NCBI GenBank assembly: GCA_036345935.2 | Contig: JADWOT020000001.1 | Span: 18,495,761-18,559,760 of the forward strand | Length of the DNA stretch: 64,000 nucleotides | Reading direction: 5' to 3' | Origin: Taenia hydatigena | Taxonomy: Eukaryota; Platyhelminthes; Cestoda; Cyclophyllidea; Taeniidae | Program-made: the position numbers and the translations under genes | The notes under the pieces: model-generated | Databases searched by the model: none | What the model saw: the letters and a program-made list of their open reading frames with translations, nothing else | Told to the model about the DNA's origin: nothing | Shown: piece by piece, positions 11,471 through 23,829 of the stretch | How the letters are laid out: the number at the start of each line of letters is the position of its first letter | Numbering within the stretch: the first letter of the stretch is position 1

Positions 11471-12490
11471 AACAATAAGGAAAATTGCATCAGGCATCTT
11501 CTCATTGGGCATTGATATAAAGTAGATGATGACAGCGAATCGCACCAGTTTTTTGTGCATAGATGGCGTCGTTGGATTAGCCAATCAATGCCTAGGTTCA
11601 GTGCACTCAAACACCAAAACATTTTTCTTATTTTACTCCCCTTACATTAGAAACTGTTAAGTCAACCTCATTGTCAATTAGAATTTAAATGTAGGCAAAA
11701 CTTGCTTTGAAGGGATCATTTGTTTTTTGAACTCATCGTCCTCCCCTTCTGCTGCATGACCGCAATCCTCTCATGTCTTGACGGCGTCCATGTGGCGCTG
11801 GAATAATGGATGTTGAAGGTCATTGCCAAATCGTGAAAGTCTAGACAGGATTGCTGAAAATTAACATTAGCTCCATCTACCCATGCCAGCCATCCGATTC
11901 TGCATTAGCATGACCGTACTGGCCTTAATGTCAGTCGGTCTTCAAGCTGCATCGCTGGAGAAGGAGGACAAAACGAAGTCGGAAGTGCCTCTTGAGGAGG
12001 GCTAATCCAACGCCAACGCCGGATAGGTTGAAGGTGCTGTCGACCGTGGCGGCAATGAGGATGATGATGTTCGATGTGATAAGTATGGTGAAGGCAAATA
12101 CGACGTAGACAACAACGGTGGATGCGATAGAGATGGCAGGATAGACGGTGATACATCTGACATGACTGATTAGGGTGAGGATAGAATTCCCAGCATAAGA
12201 CGATATAAAGTTTTCTGTCCAAATCTAAGTTTGTCCGACAGTCGTGCATGTGATAATGCCAATTTTAACATGGATGCGGCATTCTCAAGTACGATTTCTC
12301 CAATTCGACTTCCATCACATTATGAGTCGACAGGCAGTAAATATAGATGCTCTCTAAGGCTCGAATTTGTTCAATCCAGCGACCCGCTGAGTGCGTCTTG
12401 AAGGCGATACAGCGACAGATGAATAATCATGTGAGGTGTTTGCCAGTAAATTGACTCTAGACGTTCCTGCAGTATTATCCGTGACAGAGG
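11471..12490. other. H2B upstream spacer with a Cys/His-rich open frame
   Basis: The minus strand is open at 11,905-12,249 and, in the unit B copy, at 17,188-17,721. The two differ by one CAA/TAA codon. The translation is rich in His, Cys and Arg without a regular zinc-finger spacing. The opposite strand contains an acidic Asp/Gly-rich frame of about 50 codons. Neither is recognisable, and strong compositional bias can open frames by chance. No gene is called. Confidence 0.4.
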
Positions 12491-12494
12491 GCTA

Positions 12495-12830
12495 TTTTCT
12501 GTATTTGTTTACACGGGTTTGCGATTTTCACTAATTCTGCAGTCAATTTTGTTGCATTGGTCCAAAAAGGCTGCGACTTTCACTCTTTCTTCAATTAATT
12601 CTGTTGCATTGGTCTACACGAGACTGCGATTTTCGTTCCTTCTGTGGGCAACTTTGTTGTATTCGTCCACACGAGACTGCGGTTTTCCCTCCTCCTTTAG
12701 TCAATTTTGTAGTGTCTGTCTACATAAGGATGTGATTTTGCTCCTTCTCTAAGCAATTTTGTTGTATTGTTGTGCATTGTTCTACACGAGGCTGAGATTT
12801 TCGCTCCTTCTCTGAATGAACGTGCGTGGT
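12495..12830 (+). repeat. 53-bp minisatellite, about six imperfect copies
   Basis: Six imperfect copies, each centred on a word like 'acgagactgcgattttc' followed by a CT-rich stretch and 'caattttgttgcattg'. The unit B copy has nine, so repeat number has changed since the duplication. Confidence 0.8.
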
Positions 12831-12869
12831 GGCGCTGGTCCAGGCAGTGCACGCACCGGTGACCTGGTC

Positions 12870-15800
12870 TGCATTCGAAATCAGAGCAAAAATTTGTTGG
12901 ACTAGCCTTACGACAATGTTGCAGCTGACAGATCAAAATCTTACTGCATTTATTAACAGTATTGTTTGTTGCCTCTCTCACACCCAAATTTGTTTCAACC
13001 CAGCAGCACAAATGCATAGCCAGTAACGTTCAGTTAGATCTCCGTTTGCAGAAAATGTTTCGTGTTTATGCAAAAATGACGTATTTCTTTTGCCCGTTTG
13101 GATTGAGTATAGTGCCTAGAGGAGCAGTGATTGGATTAGCTACTTTTCTACAGGCGATGTGTCCTTCTCGACGTATATTAAACACTGTTAGACCTGATTC
13201 AGGGTACAGTAGGGCATGGAGGCAGCTGACGGTGAATTAGAAGAGTGCGGGAACGTTTGATAACGGATTGGCATTTTAGACACTGCAGCACAAAAATGAG
13301 ACCAGAAACTGCTCATAGGATACGGGCCTTACCAGGAAACAACTTACGTCATTTGTGACACATTTGTGCTGTTTCGTAAGGTCAGTTTCAACCCCATCAT
13401 ATTACACGCTTTTATACTGCACTTGATTGCTGATCATTTCAGTACATGCTACTCCATTGAATATGGTAATACCAAAGGAAGGGACAGTGACGTCGGTGGT
13501 GGAAATGAATACTCCGTCCATGGTGCGATCGGCGATCACTCCAAAAATAATTGAGTGTAAGCGCGTAGAAGTGTGTTTCTTAAAGTGTATCTGTATAGTG
13601 TGCATTCACAAAAGCTTCTTTCAGTCTTTTACAAGGGAACAGATAATTCTTTTGTGGCACAAGGAAGTGAAACAAGCATACTTGAAGGTCAGCCCGCCAT
13701 GATTTACCATGTGGAATGACATGGAATACGATAACAGTATCTGCTTACTATATTCTGCAAGTGTGGAAGTTCGTGAATCGTCCACACGCCTACGTCAGAG
13801 CACATCCCTTTGCCTAAAACCACTGCATTTCTATGAGTCTGTACTGTCACAATCGCGTGACACTCACATCAATAAAATATTGCTTAGTGAGAAGATAGGG
13901 AGTTCATTTCAAATACAAAAGTCAAGCGCCCTACTAAATTAGCATAAAGTACCTTATACTTGCCTACTTTTCGAAAAGTATCAGCTAGAGTGATCAAAGA
14001 GGCCTGGTACAGGGTCAATGATTGCTCATGTCTACAAGAGAAGTGACCATTACTCTGACGCTGATATGACAGCCTCAAGAAGTCGCATCAGGTATCAGTG
14101 GCAGCCAGTGAGACATGGCAACACAAGCAGTCCTTTGAACAATTAACACCATAGCTGACAACTTATAATTACAAACCATTCGTACAACTTTTCGTTCCTC
14201 CTCACACTTCGTCCATAGCCAATTTGCTAGCCTACGTGGATGTTGCATCGAATTCAAATTGAATGGTTGCCAAAGTTGCAGCGATTATTTGGACAAACAA
14301 CTGTCAACGCAATGCTGATTGGTGCATGTCTTGGAGGCACAGCAAGAGGAGGAGGAAAAATCCAAGACAGAAACCGAAATATTCGAAACCCGATTGAGCA
14401 TCAGCTTGTACTTCCTTTCCATAATTACATCATCCGAGTGTCGGACACTTAAATATGGTGGTGAATAAATGGAATTTTCGCCCAAATGATCAATAATACT
14501 AAAATGTCGTGGTAGTCGTAAATACATTGGACTGTGTTGAACTAACACTCATGGAATGAATCTTATTAAACAATCACTACTCGCGCCTTAAAATCACGTC
14601 ATATTATGTGAATAACACTTTATTAAATAATTGTTGCCATTTCCCCACTGATCGCTCATTTTCCTTATGAACATCTGCAAAACAAAGAGATAGATAGCTT
14701 AGGCTGCCATTGATTTGTTGGGAATCATCTCATTTTGACTAGCCAAATGCAGAGGATTTTTGCTGAAAAAGAGAAGATACACGCATTTACTCACCGGCTA
14801 CATCGTGCAAATTAGTCTCGTGTGCCTTCGTGTTGATTTCAACAAGGAATTCTCAGGTGTTTCTGTTAGCAGCGCTTTGAAATCCAGGTGGGCGTGGCAA
14901 ATGGAGATTTAGTGTAATGTATCTTTTAGGTGCATATCGTACAAGCAACGAGTATATCGGTGTTGGTGACGTAATGAGCGATATAATTGTGAAAGCCAAC
15001 TTATACTGCGAGCACTTCTGCTAGCAAATAACGTAAAAGAGTCGCAGAACAAGCTAATGAATTGCGCAGCCTTTTATTTTGTCGTTCGTTAATTCATGGT
15101 CAGCATACGGAATTCATCTGCCTAATTCTTGCAACTATTAGCCATCACCGTCTGATGCAGCTGCGAACCAGTGACTGCATCACTCGTGTCACAAATGCCC
15201 TTCTTTAAGGTTTCTAACACTGCGTTCTCTGATTATCTCAGCCAGCTTCTTCCAAAGTGGAGCTGTTAATTGGTCTTGGGTTCATGGCGCAAGTAATTTG
15301 ACCAAATTAGCCGAGTCCACTTTGAAAGAGTGGCATTCATCACCTCCTCTCATGCGCCAGTGAGTTCGAGGCCAAATCGTCCCTCGTGTGTTCGTCTCCT
15401 CAACAAAGAGAAAGTTGATGAGTAAATACAGCCCACTTCGATGCAAGCAGGAGACAAACTACTCGTAGTTAAATCGTTACTTGTAATCTCTGATTGCTTC
15501 ATCTTCTTCCTTCACTTTAGATAACATCATTGACTATAGTGTCACTTTAAAGCGAATCATGGAGATACTTGCATTTAGATGCCATGCACTGCAACTAGTT
15601 CAGTTGACTCTAAATTTGGAAGTTTTCTGATGTGTTTTGATGCAATAAGTACACAAGTTGTGATTTGCTATTATGCACTTGTTCAAGCAGAGTGTTGGGA
15701 ATAGAACATTTGTCCTTCCGTCGTAAAATTGGGAGCATTTGCGTGCATTTCAGGGCGATGCAGCAGCCTCTTCCTCTTCTGCCTCCAATATCGTAGCAAC

Positions 15801-16560
15801 AGCCATTAAGTGGGAAGTTAACTCCACAAATTATAGCAATGTTTTGGTTCTATTTTAAACTCAGCGGATTTCTCTGAATGTCACGTTAGAAGTGAAGGCT
15901 ACTTACCAAGTCTGTTTTCGGATCCACAGCAAAAAGGAGAATTGGACTCGCCTTATCACAATATTACAGTTGACTGAACAAAATCTCACCACCTTTGTTG
16001 ACAGAATTGCTGGTTGCCTCTCTCACAGCCAAATACTTTCCCAACTCAGTGACACCAACATTTGGTAGGTGACATCTGGTTTTATCTTTGTTTTCAAAAA
16101 AGTTTGCCTTGACGCGGCAATGGTGTGTTTTCTTCCTCCGTATAGACCATGTAGACCTCCTAGCAAAGCAGTGATTAGGTTGACCACTTTTGTTTGCAAG
16201 TGGTGCATTTGCTTTGACGCAAATCTAACATTGTTAAACCTGCACCAATTTTCCTACTGCTAGGTTGCTATACAATTCAGCAGGGCATAGAGGCAGCGAA
16301 CCGTGAAGCAGAAGAGCGTAGGAACTGGCTACTCCGAATTGGCATTTCATGCACTGCAGCAACGAAGGAGACCAGAAACTACGCATAGGATACGGGCGTA
16401 TTAAAAAACCACTTGCTTTATTTATGACACATTTGGAAATAAGGGAAGTGTTCATAGTAGCATCAAAGGTAATTCAGACGGTGCATGTCTGACCGATTTC
16501 CCAACAAAGTGCAGTACTGTAATAAATGTTGTCAGCGAGAGAACTGTGTGTAACTCAAAA
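12870..16560. other. Gene-free remainder of unit A
   Basis: This stretch holds decayed repeat sequence shared with 18.5-22.0 kb and, in inverted form, parts of the left arm (about 3.4-5.4 kb). Short frames such as 13,709-13,942 and 14,240-14,452 have diverged counterparts at 19,240-19,476 and 19,723-19,947, but they carry no recognisable domain. Confidence 0.5.
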
Positions 16561-16582
16561 AGTTAAGTGGTCGTCATTGGCA

Positions 16583-16799
16583 CAGCAGCGATTCGCTCAA
16601 AGACGTCGTTCATAAAGGAGTTCATGATGGACATCGCCTTCGACGAGATGCCCATGTTCTCACGCACCTGGCGCAACACCTTGTAGATGTAGATGGCGAA
16701 GGTCTCCTTCCTCCGTCTCTTCTTTGCCTTGTCCGTCCTCGGCACCTTCGCCTTCAACGCTTTCCTTGCAGATTTGCCCGACACTACTTTAGGAGCCAT
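16583..16799 (-). pseudogene. Truncated H2B copy
   Basis: Residues 1-72 of the H2B gene are repeated here almost without change, up to Phe-Glu-Arg-Ile-Ala-Ala. The frame then runs into unrelated sequence and stops at 16,563. The distal half of the histone fold, with alpha helix 3 and the C-terminal helix, is missing, so a working histone is not expected. The TATA box (16,872-16,878) and CCAAT motif are retained, so the stub could still be transcribed. One substitution (Ile to Val in Asn-Asp-Ile-Phe) separates it from the full copy. The truncation is exactly the unit A/unit B junction, which shows that it arose by the tandem duplication. Confidence 0.88.
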
Positions 16800-17964
16800 G
16801 ACAACTTCCTCCGCTCTTAATAGTCGGTGAAGCTCAGCAAAATTCACTTCGAGACTGCCATCACCACATTTTTTTATAGACATATCTTCTATCACTATCA
16901 CTGACAAAGCTTGAGTTGTCAATGGCTTACATGTCAGCCAATAACAATAAGGAAAATTGCATCAGGCATCTTCTCATTGGGCATTGATATAAAGTAGATG
17001 ATGACAGCGAATCGCACCAGTTTTTTGTGCATAGATGGCGTCGTTGGATTAGCCAATCAATGCCTAGGTTCAGTGCACTCAAACACCAAAACATTTTTCT
17101 TATTTTACTCCCCTTACATTAGAAACTGTTAAGTCAACCTCATTGTCAATTAGAATTTAAATGTAGGCAAAACTTGCTTTGAAGGGATCATTTGTTTTTT
17201 GAACTCATCGTCCTCCCCTTCTGCTGCATGACCGCAATCCTCTCATGTCTTGACGGCGTCCATGTGGCGCTGGAATAATGGATGTTGAAGGTCATTGCCA
17301 AATCGTGAAAGTCTAGACAGGATTGCTGAAAATTAACATTAGCTCCATCTACCCATGCCAGCCATCCGATTCTGCATTGGCATGACCGTACTGGCCTTAA
17401 TGTCAGTCGGTCTGCAAGCTGCATCGCTGGAGAAGGAGGACAAAACGAAGTCGGAAGTGCCTCTTGAGGAGGGCTAATCCAACGCCAACGCCGGATAGGT
17501 TGAAGGTGCTGTCGACCGTGGCGGCAATGAGGATGATGATGTTCGATGTGATAAGTATGGTGAAGGCAAATACGACGTAGACAACAACGGTGGATGCGAT
17601 AGAGATGGCAGGATAGACGGTGATACATCTGACATGACTGATTAGGGTGAGGATAGAATTCCCAGCATAAGACGATATAAAGTTTTCTGTCCAAATCTAA
17701 GTTTGTCCGACAGTCGTGCATGTGATAATGCCAATTTTAACATGGATGCGGCATTCTCAAGTACGATTTCCCCAATTTGACTTCCATCGCATTATGAGTC
17801 GACAGGCAGTTAATAGGGATGCTCTCTAACTCTCGAATTTGTTTAATCTAGCGCCTTACTGAGTACATCTTGAAGGCGATACAGTGACAGATGAATAATC
17901 ATGTGAGGTGTTTGCCAGTAAATTGACTCTAGACGTTCCTGCAGTATTGTCCGTGACAGTGGGC

Positions 17965-18440
17965 TATTTTTTGTATTTGTTTACACGGGACTGCGATTTT
18001 CACTCATTCTGCAGTCAATTTTGTTGCATTTGTCTGGAAAAGACTGCGACTTTCTCCCCTTCTGTAGACAATTTTGTTGCATTGATATGCACGTGACTGC
18101 GATTTTCGCCCCTTATGTGGGCGATTTCTTTGTAGTGATCTACACGAGACTGCAATTTCCACTCATTCCGCAGTCAATTTTGTTGCATTGGTCTACATGC
18201 GACTGCGATTTTCGTTCCTTCTGTGGGCAACTTTATTGCATTCGTTTATACGAGACTGCGGTTTTCCCTCCTTCTGTAGTCAATTTTGTAGTGCCTGTCT
18301 ACACAAGGATGTGATTTTGCTCCTTCTCTAAGCAATTTTGTTGTATTGCTATGCAAGGGCCTGTGATTTTCGTTTTTTCTTTGGCTATTTTGTTGCATTG
18401 GTCTAAACGAGGCTGCGATTTTTGCTCCTTCTTTAAATTA
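17965..18440 (+). repeat. 53-bp minisatellite, about nine imperfect copies
   Basis: Same repeat as at 12,495-12,830, with three more copies. Individual copies differ at several positions, and some match particular copies in unit A. Confidence 0.8.
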
Positions 18441-19497
18441 ACGCGCGTGATGGCGCGCCAGTGACCAGTGACCAGTCTGCTTTCGAAATCAGAGCAAAAA
18501 GTGGAGTGGACCAGCCTTTCGGAAATGTTGCAGTTGAAGGATCAAAATCTTACTGCATTTATTAACAGTATTGTTTGTCGCCTCTCTCACACCCAAATTT
18601 GTTTCAACCCAACAGCACAAATGCATGGCCAGTAACGCTCAGTTAGATCTCCGTTTGCAGAAAATGTTTCGTGTTTATACAACAATGACGTGTTTCTTTT
18701 CCCGTTTGGATTGAGTATAGTGCCTAGAGGAGCAGTGATTGGATTAGCTACTTTTCTACAGGCGATGTGTCCTTCTCGACGTATATTAAACACTGTTAGA
18801 CCTGATTCAGGGTACAGTAGGGCATGGAGGCAGCTGACGGTGAATTAGAAGAGTGCGGGAACGTTTGATAACGGATTGGCATTTTAGACACTGCAGCACA
18901 AAAATGAGACCAGAAACTGCTCATAGGATACGGGCCTTACCAGGAAACAACTTACGTCATTTGTGACACATTTGTGCTGTTTCGTAAGGTCAGTTTCCAT
19001 TCCATCATGCTACATACTTTTACACTGCACTTGATTGCTGATCATTTCAGTACATACTACTCCATTGAATAGGGTAATACTAAAGGGAGGGACAGTGACG
19101 TCGGTGGTGGAAATGAATGCTCCGTTCATGGTGCGATCAGCGATCACACCAAAAAATAGAGTGTAAGCGCGTAGATGTTTGTTTCTTAAAGTGTATCTGT
19201 ATAGTCCGAATTCACAAATGCTTCTTTCAATCTTTTAGAAGAAGTGTGGAAGTTCGTAAATTGTCCACACGCCTACGCCAGAGCACATCCCTTTGCCTAA
19301 AGCCACCGCATTTCTATAGGAATGTACTGTCACAATCGCGTGGAAATCACATCAAAACAATATTGCTTAGTGAGAAGATAGGGAGTTCATTTCAAATACA
19401 ACAGTCAAGTACCTTACTAAACCAACATAAAGTACCTCATACTTGCCTACTTTTCGAAAAGTATCAGCTAGAGTGATCGAAGAGGCCTGGTACAGGG

Positions 19498-22400
19498 TCA
19501 ATGATTGCTCATGTCTACAAGAGAAGTGCCCATTACTCTGACGCTGATACGACGGCCTCAAGAGGTCGCATTAGGTATCAGTGGCAGCCAGTGAGACATG
19601 GCAACACAAGCAGTCCTTTGAACAATTAACACCATAGCTGACAACTTATAATTACAAACCATTCGTATAACTTTTCGTTCTCCCTCATACTTCGTCCATA
19701 GCCGAATTGCTATTCTACGTGGATGTTGCATGAAATTCAGATTGAATGTTTGTCAAAGTTGCAGCAATTATTTGGACAAACAACTGTCAGCACGATGCTG
19801 ATTGGTGCATGTCTTGGAAACACAGCAAGAAGAGGAGGAAGAGTCCAAGCCAGAAACCGAAATATTCGAAAACCGATTGAGCGTCAGTTTGTACTTCCCT
19901 TCCATAATTTCATCATCCGAGTGTCAGACACTTATATATGGTGGTGAATAAATGAAATTTTCGCCCAAATGATCAATAATACTAAGATGTTGTGGTAGTC
20001 AAAAAATCATTAGACTGTGTTGAACTATCACTCATGGAATGAATCTTATTAGACGATTACTGTTTACGCTCTAAAATCACGTCGTGATATGTGAATAACT
20101 CTTTGTAAAATAAGTGTTGCAGTTTTTTATACTGATCGCTCATTTTCCTTATGAACATCTGCAAAGCAAAGAGATAGATAGCTTAGGCTGCCATTGATTT
20201 GTTGGAACTCGCCTCATTTTGACTAGCCAAATGCAGCGGTTTTTCCCCGAAGCAGAGAAGCTTCGCACCTGCACTCATCAGCTGCATCGTGCAGATCGGT
20301 CTCGTGTGCGTTCATGTCGCGTTCGACAGGGAATTCTCAAGTGTTAGTTTTGTTAGCAGCGCTTTGAAATCCTGGCAGGCATTGGCAAATGGAGATTTAG
20401 TGTAATGTATCTTTCGGGTGCATATCGCATAAGCAGCAAGTATATCGGTGTTGGTGACGTAGTGAGCGATATGATTGTGAATCCCAACACAAAGGAGTCT
20501 CAGAACAAACTGATGAATTGCGCAGCCTTTTATTCGTCGTTCGTTAATTTATGGTCAGCATACGGAACCCATCTGCCTAACTCCTGAAACTATTACCACT
20601 CACCGTCTGGTGCAGTTGCAAACCAGTGACTACATCACTCTTGTCAAGAACGCCCTTCCTTAAGGTTCCTGACACTGCGTTCTCTGATTGTCTCAGCCAG
20701 CTTCTTTCAAAGTGGAACTGTTAATTGGTCTTGGGTTCATGGCGCAAGTAATTTGACCAAATTAGCCAAGTCCACTTTGAAAGAGTGGCATTCATCACTT
20801 CCTCTCATGCGCCAATAAATTCGAAGCCGAATCATCCCTCGTGTGTGCGGCTCCTCAACAAAGCAAATGTTGATGAGTAAATGCATCCCACTTCGATGCA
20901 AACAGGGGACAAACTACTCGTAGTTAAATCGTTGCTTGTAATCTCTGATTGTTTCGTCTTCTTCCGTCACTTTAGATAGCATCATTGGCTATAGTGCCAC
21001 TTTGAAGTGAATCATGCAGGTACGTGCATTTAGATGCCATGCACTGCGACTAGTTTAGTTTCTGATGTATTTTGATGAAGCGAGTAAGTACATAAGTTGT
21101 GATTTGCTATTATGGACATGTTCAAGCGGAGCTCTGCGAACGGAACATTTTACATTCTGTCGTAAAATTGAGAAAATATACGTGCATTTCAGGGAGAAGC
21201 AGCTGTCTCTTCCTCTTCTGCCCCCAATATCGTAGCAACGGCCATTAAGTAGAAAGTTAACTCCACAAATTATAGCAATATTTTGTTTCTATTTTAAATT
21301 CTGCGGATTTATCTGAATGACACGTTGAAAAATGAAGGCCACTTACCAAGTCTGTTTTCGGATCTACAGCAAAAAGGAGAATTGGACTCGCCTTATCACA
21401 ATATTACAGTTGACCGAACAAAATCTCACAACCCTTGTTGACAGAATTGCAGGTTGCCTCTCTTACAGTCAAATACTTTCCCAACTTAGTGCTACCAACA
21501 TTTGATAGGTGACATCTGGTTTTATCTTTGTTTTCGAAAAAAACTTTGCCTTAACGCGGCAATGACGTGTTTCCTTCCTCCGTATAGACCATGTAGACCT
21601 CCTTGCAGAGTAGTGATTAGTTCGACCACTATTCATTTGCAGGTAGTGTGTTTACTTTGACGCAAATCTAAAATTGTTAAACCTGCACCATTCTTCTACA
21701 GATAGGTTGCTATACAGTTCAGCAGGGCATAGAGGTAGGGGACGTTAAAGTAGAAAAGCATAAGAACTGCCTATTCCACATTGACATTCCATGCACTGCA
21801 GCAACAAATGAGACCAGAACCCACTCATAGGGTACGGGCGTATTAACAAACCACTTGCTTCCTTAATGACACATTTGGAAATAAGAAAAGTGTTCATAGT
21901 AACATCAAAGGCAATTCAGACGGTGCATGTCTGACCAATTTCCCAACAAAGTGCAGTACTGTGTTGAACATCAACAGCTAGAGAACTGTGTGTAACTCAG
22001 AACGCTAACTGGCCGTCATTACGGATTTGCATCAATTTAGTATAAATGCGCATTTTCTGATCCTATTTCTGCATGCATAGATTCCTAAGTTTGTCAGCCT
22101 TCTACTTAATAATTCAAATACTTAGATTTGGATCTTCAAAGCGTAATCAAGTTCCTTTAGACCAGTCTGCGTTCGCGCATTTATGGCTACAATTTTTTTA
22201 ATTATTAAAATCCTGCAATGTGTGCTTGGAGATTTGAAGCCTTACTGCAGACAAACTATCCCATCTCAGCGGTATCCGTCTTTGCACATTCGCAAGTGGC
22301 ACTAATTGAGCGATTATAGTGCTTTCGGCAGTCACAACATCACGAAACGGCCAGACAATTGGTTATTTTGTTTACAGCTACTGAGAAATCCGTCTATCGT

Positions 22401-23822
22401 TGCATTCATTGCATGACCAAACTCAAATCACGATTAGGATTTGCTCTGTCACTTTCCATCAGATCCCATTTTGTGTCTCCTTTTCTATGCTACCGTAGCT
22501 GCCTCTCCCAACCTCCCTTCCATTTATCCATAGCTTCATTCCTCCCTTCAGTTACTTTCGCATGCGCTCATTCGTCCCAGTATGTGTGCATGTCTACAAG
22601 TCCAACCGCATAATATTTTAATTAACATTTTCTATCCTCCAGTGATTCCCTTTTCTTCCTAGCTTTTAGGTTCTCGTTCCTTTTCTCTCCATGCCTTGCT
22701 TTGTTTTTCTTGTTGCAGTTGTCCACGCATATGCGAATGCAATCAACGAGGCTGCATTGTACACTACATCACCTGGGGTGCATTTATTAATCTTCGTTTG
22801 ACACTGTTGAGCAAGTCTTGATCCCAGTGTCTACTACTGTCCCTGGCATCGCTGCTTTTTCCTTAGCGTTAGCTGTTTTAATACAGAGATTTACATCTTA
22901 TTCACAGTAGCAGTTTTGATTGCACAAATGAGAAGAGGTGTCACGCGGTAGCACCATTGAGGCACCTAAAATGGCCTCAATGAGTGCGCTCAGATGGTGT
23001 TTTGAGATTACCAACCACAAGAAGCCAAGTCGTGGAACATGACCAGGAGGTAGTCAAAGTCCTTAACCCATCAACAGCCCCCATACCTCCAACAAATCTC
23101 GATACGTCAAAAGATGCAAAAGCCGTGCAAATGCCAATTGTATACCGAAATCAACTCAAACTATGAGGTCAGCACTCTACTGTTCCCGATTGTTTAGAAG
23201 TTATTTGTGGTAGTAATTATCGAGGTTGTTTTTAATGCTGACGGTCTAGGAAACCTTCAAGCTGACCTCGAGTGGTTCACCATTCCGTGCATACCTCATT
23301 TTCGTCCACATAACCAGCAGCTGCACGAAACTCTACTATGTGTCTCACAGTCCCATGATCCGGGTGCTTGTAGACAAATTGTGGAACATATGTCCTACGT
23401 CATATGGAAGACATTTGGAACTACCTCAATAGCCATTTAAGGTAAGGATGAATAGGCCCCCAAGTCGAATTGACAAATCATCGAGACAACCATTTCATCA
23501 GGAACTAGAATACTAAGGGTTCCGGTTAGCGCTCTTCACCGAACTCTTCTTGTCGACGTAGTAGGAGAATGAGATAAGTTTCTATGGAATTTAAGGCAGC
23601 GCCGATGACAAATGAGACAATGAACTGCATACAACTATGCGAGTACCGTAACTTTATTTTTCAAAACTACATTTTTGAAACAGTAGCAAAGGGTTGTCGT
23701 GTAAGGTAGAATAAGGCAAAGGACGAAAAGCGAAAAAAATTCTCGTAATGTTCTACAATGGTTGACAAATGCGGAACTGCCGAGATTCTGCCTTCTTCTA
23801 CCGGTGAATAACTACAGCAACA
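19498..23822 (-). repeat. Right arm of the large inverted repeat
   Basis: Inverted, diverged counterpart of 0.37-5.44 kb (landmark matches are listed with the left arm). Part of it is also the distal half of tandem unit B. Its outer end near 23,822 abuts element E1 and coincides with the border where the partial E1 copy at 35.87-36.59 kb loses homology, so this point is a junction between two separate sequences. Confidence 0.65.
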
Positions 23823-23829
23823 ATAACAC

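Larger units (their letters stand above)
11111..16580 (+). repeat. Tandem duplication, unit A
   Basis: The unit starts inside the H2B gene and runs to about 16,580, where unit B begins with the same H2B position (offset 5,472). It holds the 5' half of H2B and its promoter, a Cys/His-rich minus-strand frame that is probably not a gene, a 53-bp minisatellite, and about 3.6 kb of decayed repeat sequence. By-eye identity to unit B is patchy. About 11,111-12,280 and 13,100-13,390 are almost identical to unit B, whereas about 14,600-16,500 differs at roughly one base in ten. Confidence 0.85.
16583..22021 (+). repeat. Tandem duplication, unit B
   Basis: This is the second unit of the tandem pair. 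Its left border falls inside the H2B coding sequence, so this copy lacks the H2B C-terminal part, the stop and the stem-loop. Its right border, near 22,021, ends in the same kind of sequence as unit A (a 'gtgtgtaactca' word followed by 'cgtcatt'). Confidence 0.85.

Noticed and set aside
17188..17721. The longest open minus-strand frame (177 codons), Cys/His/Arg-rich, duplicated at 11,905-12,249
   Set aside because: No regular zinc-finger spacing, biased composition, and a stop in the other copy; likely open by chance in a recently copied block.
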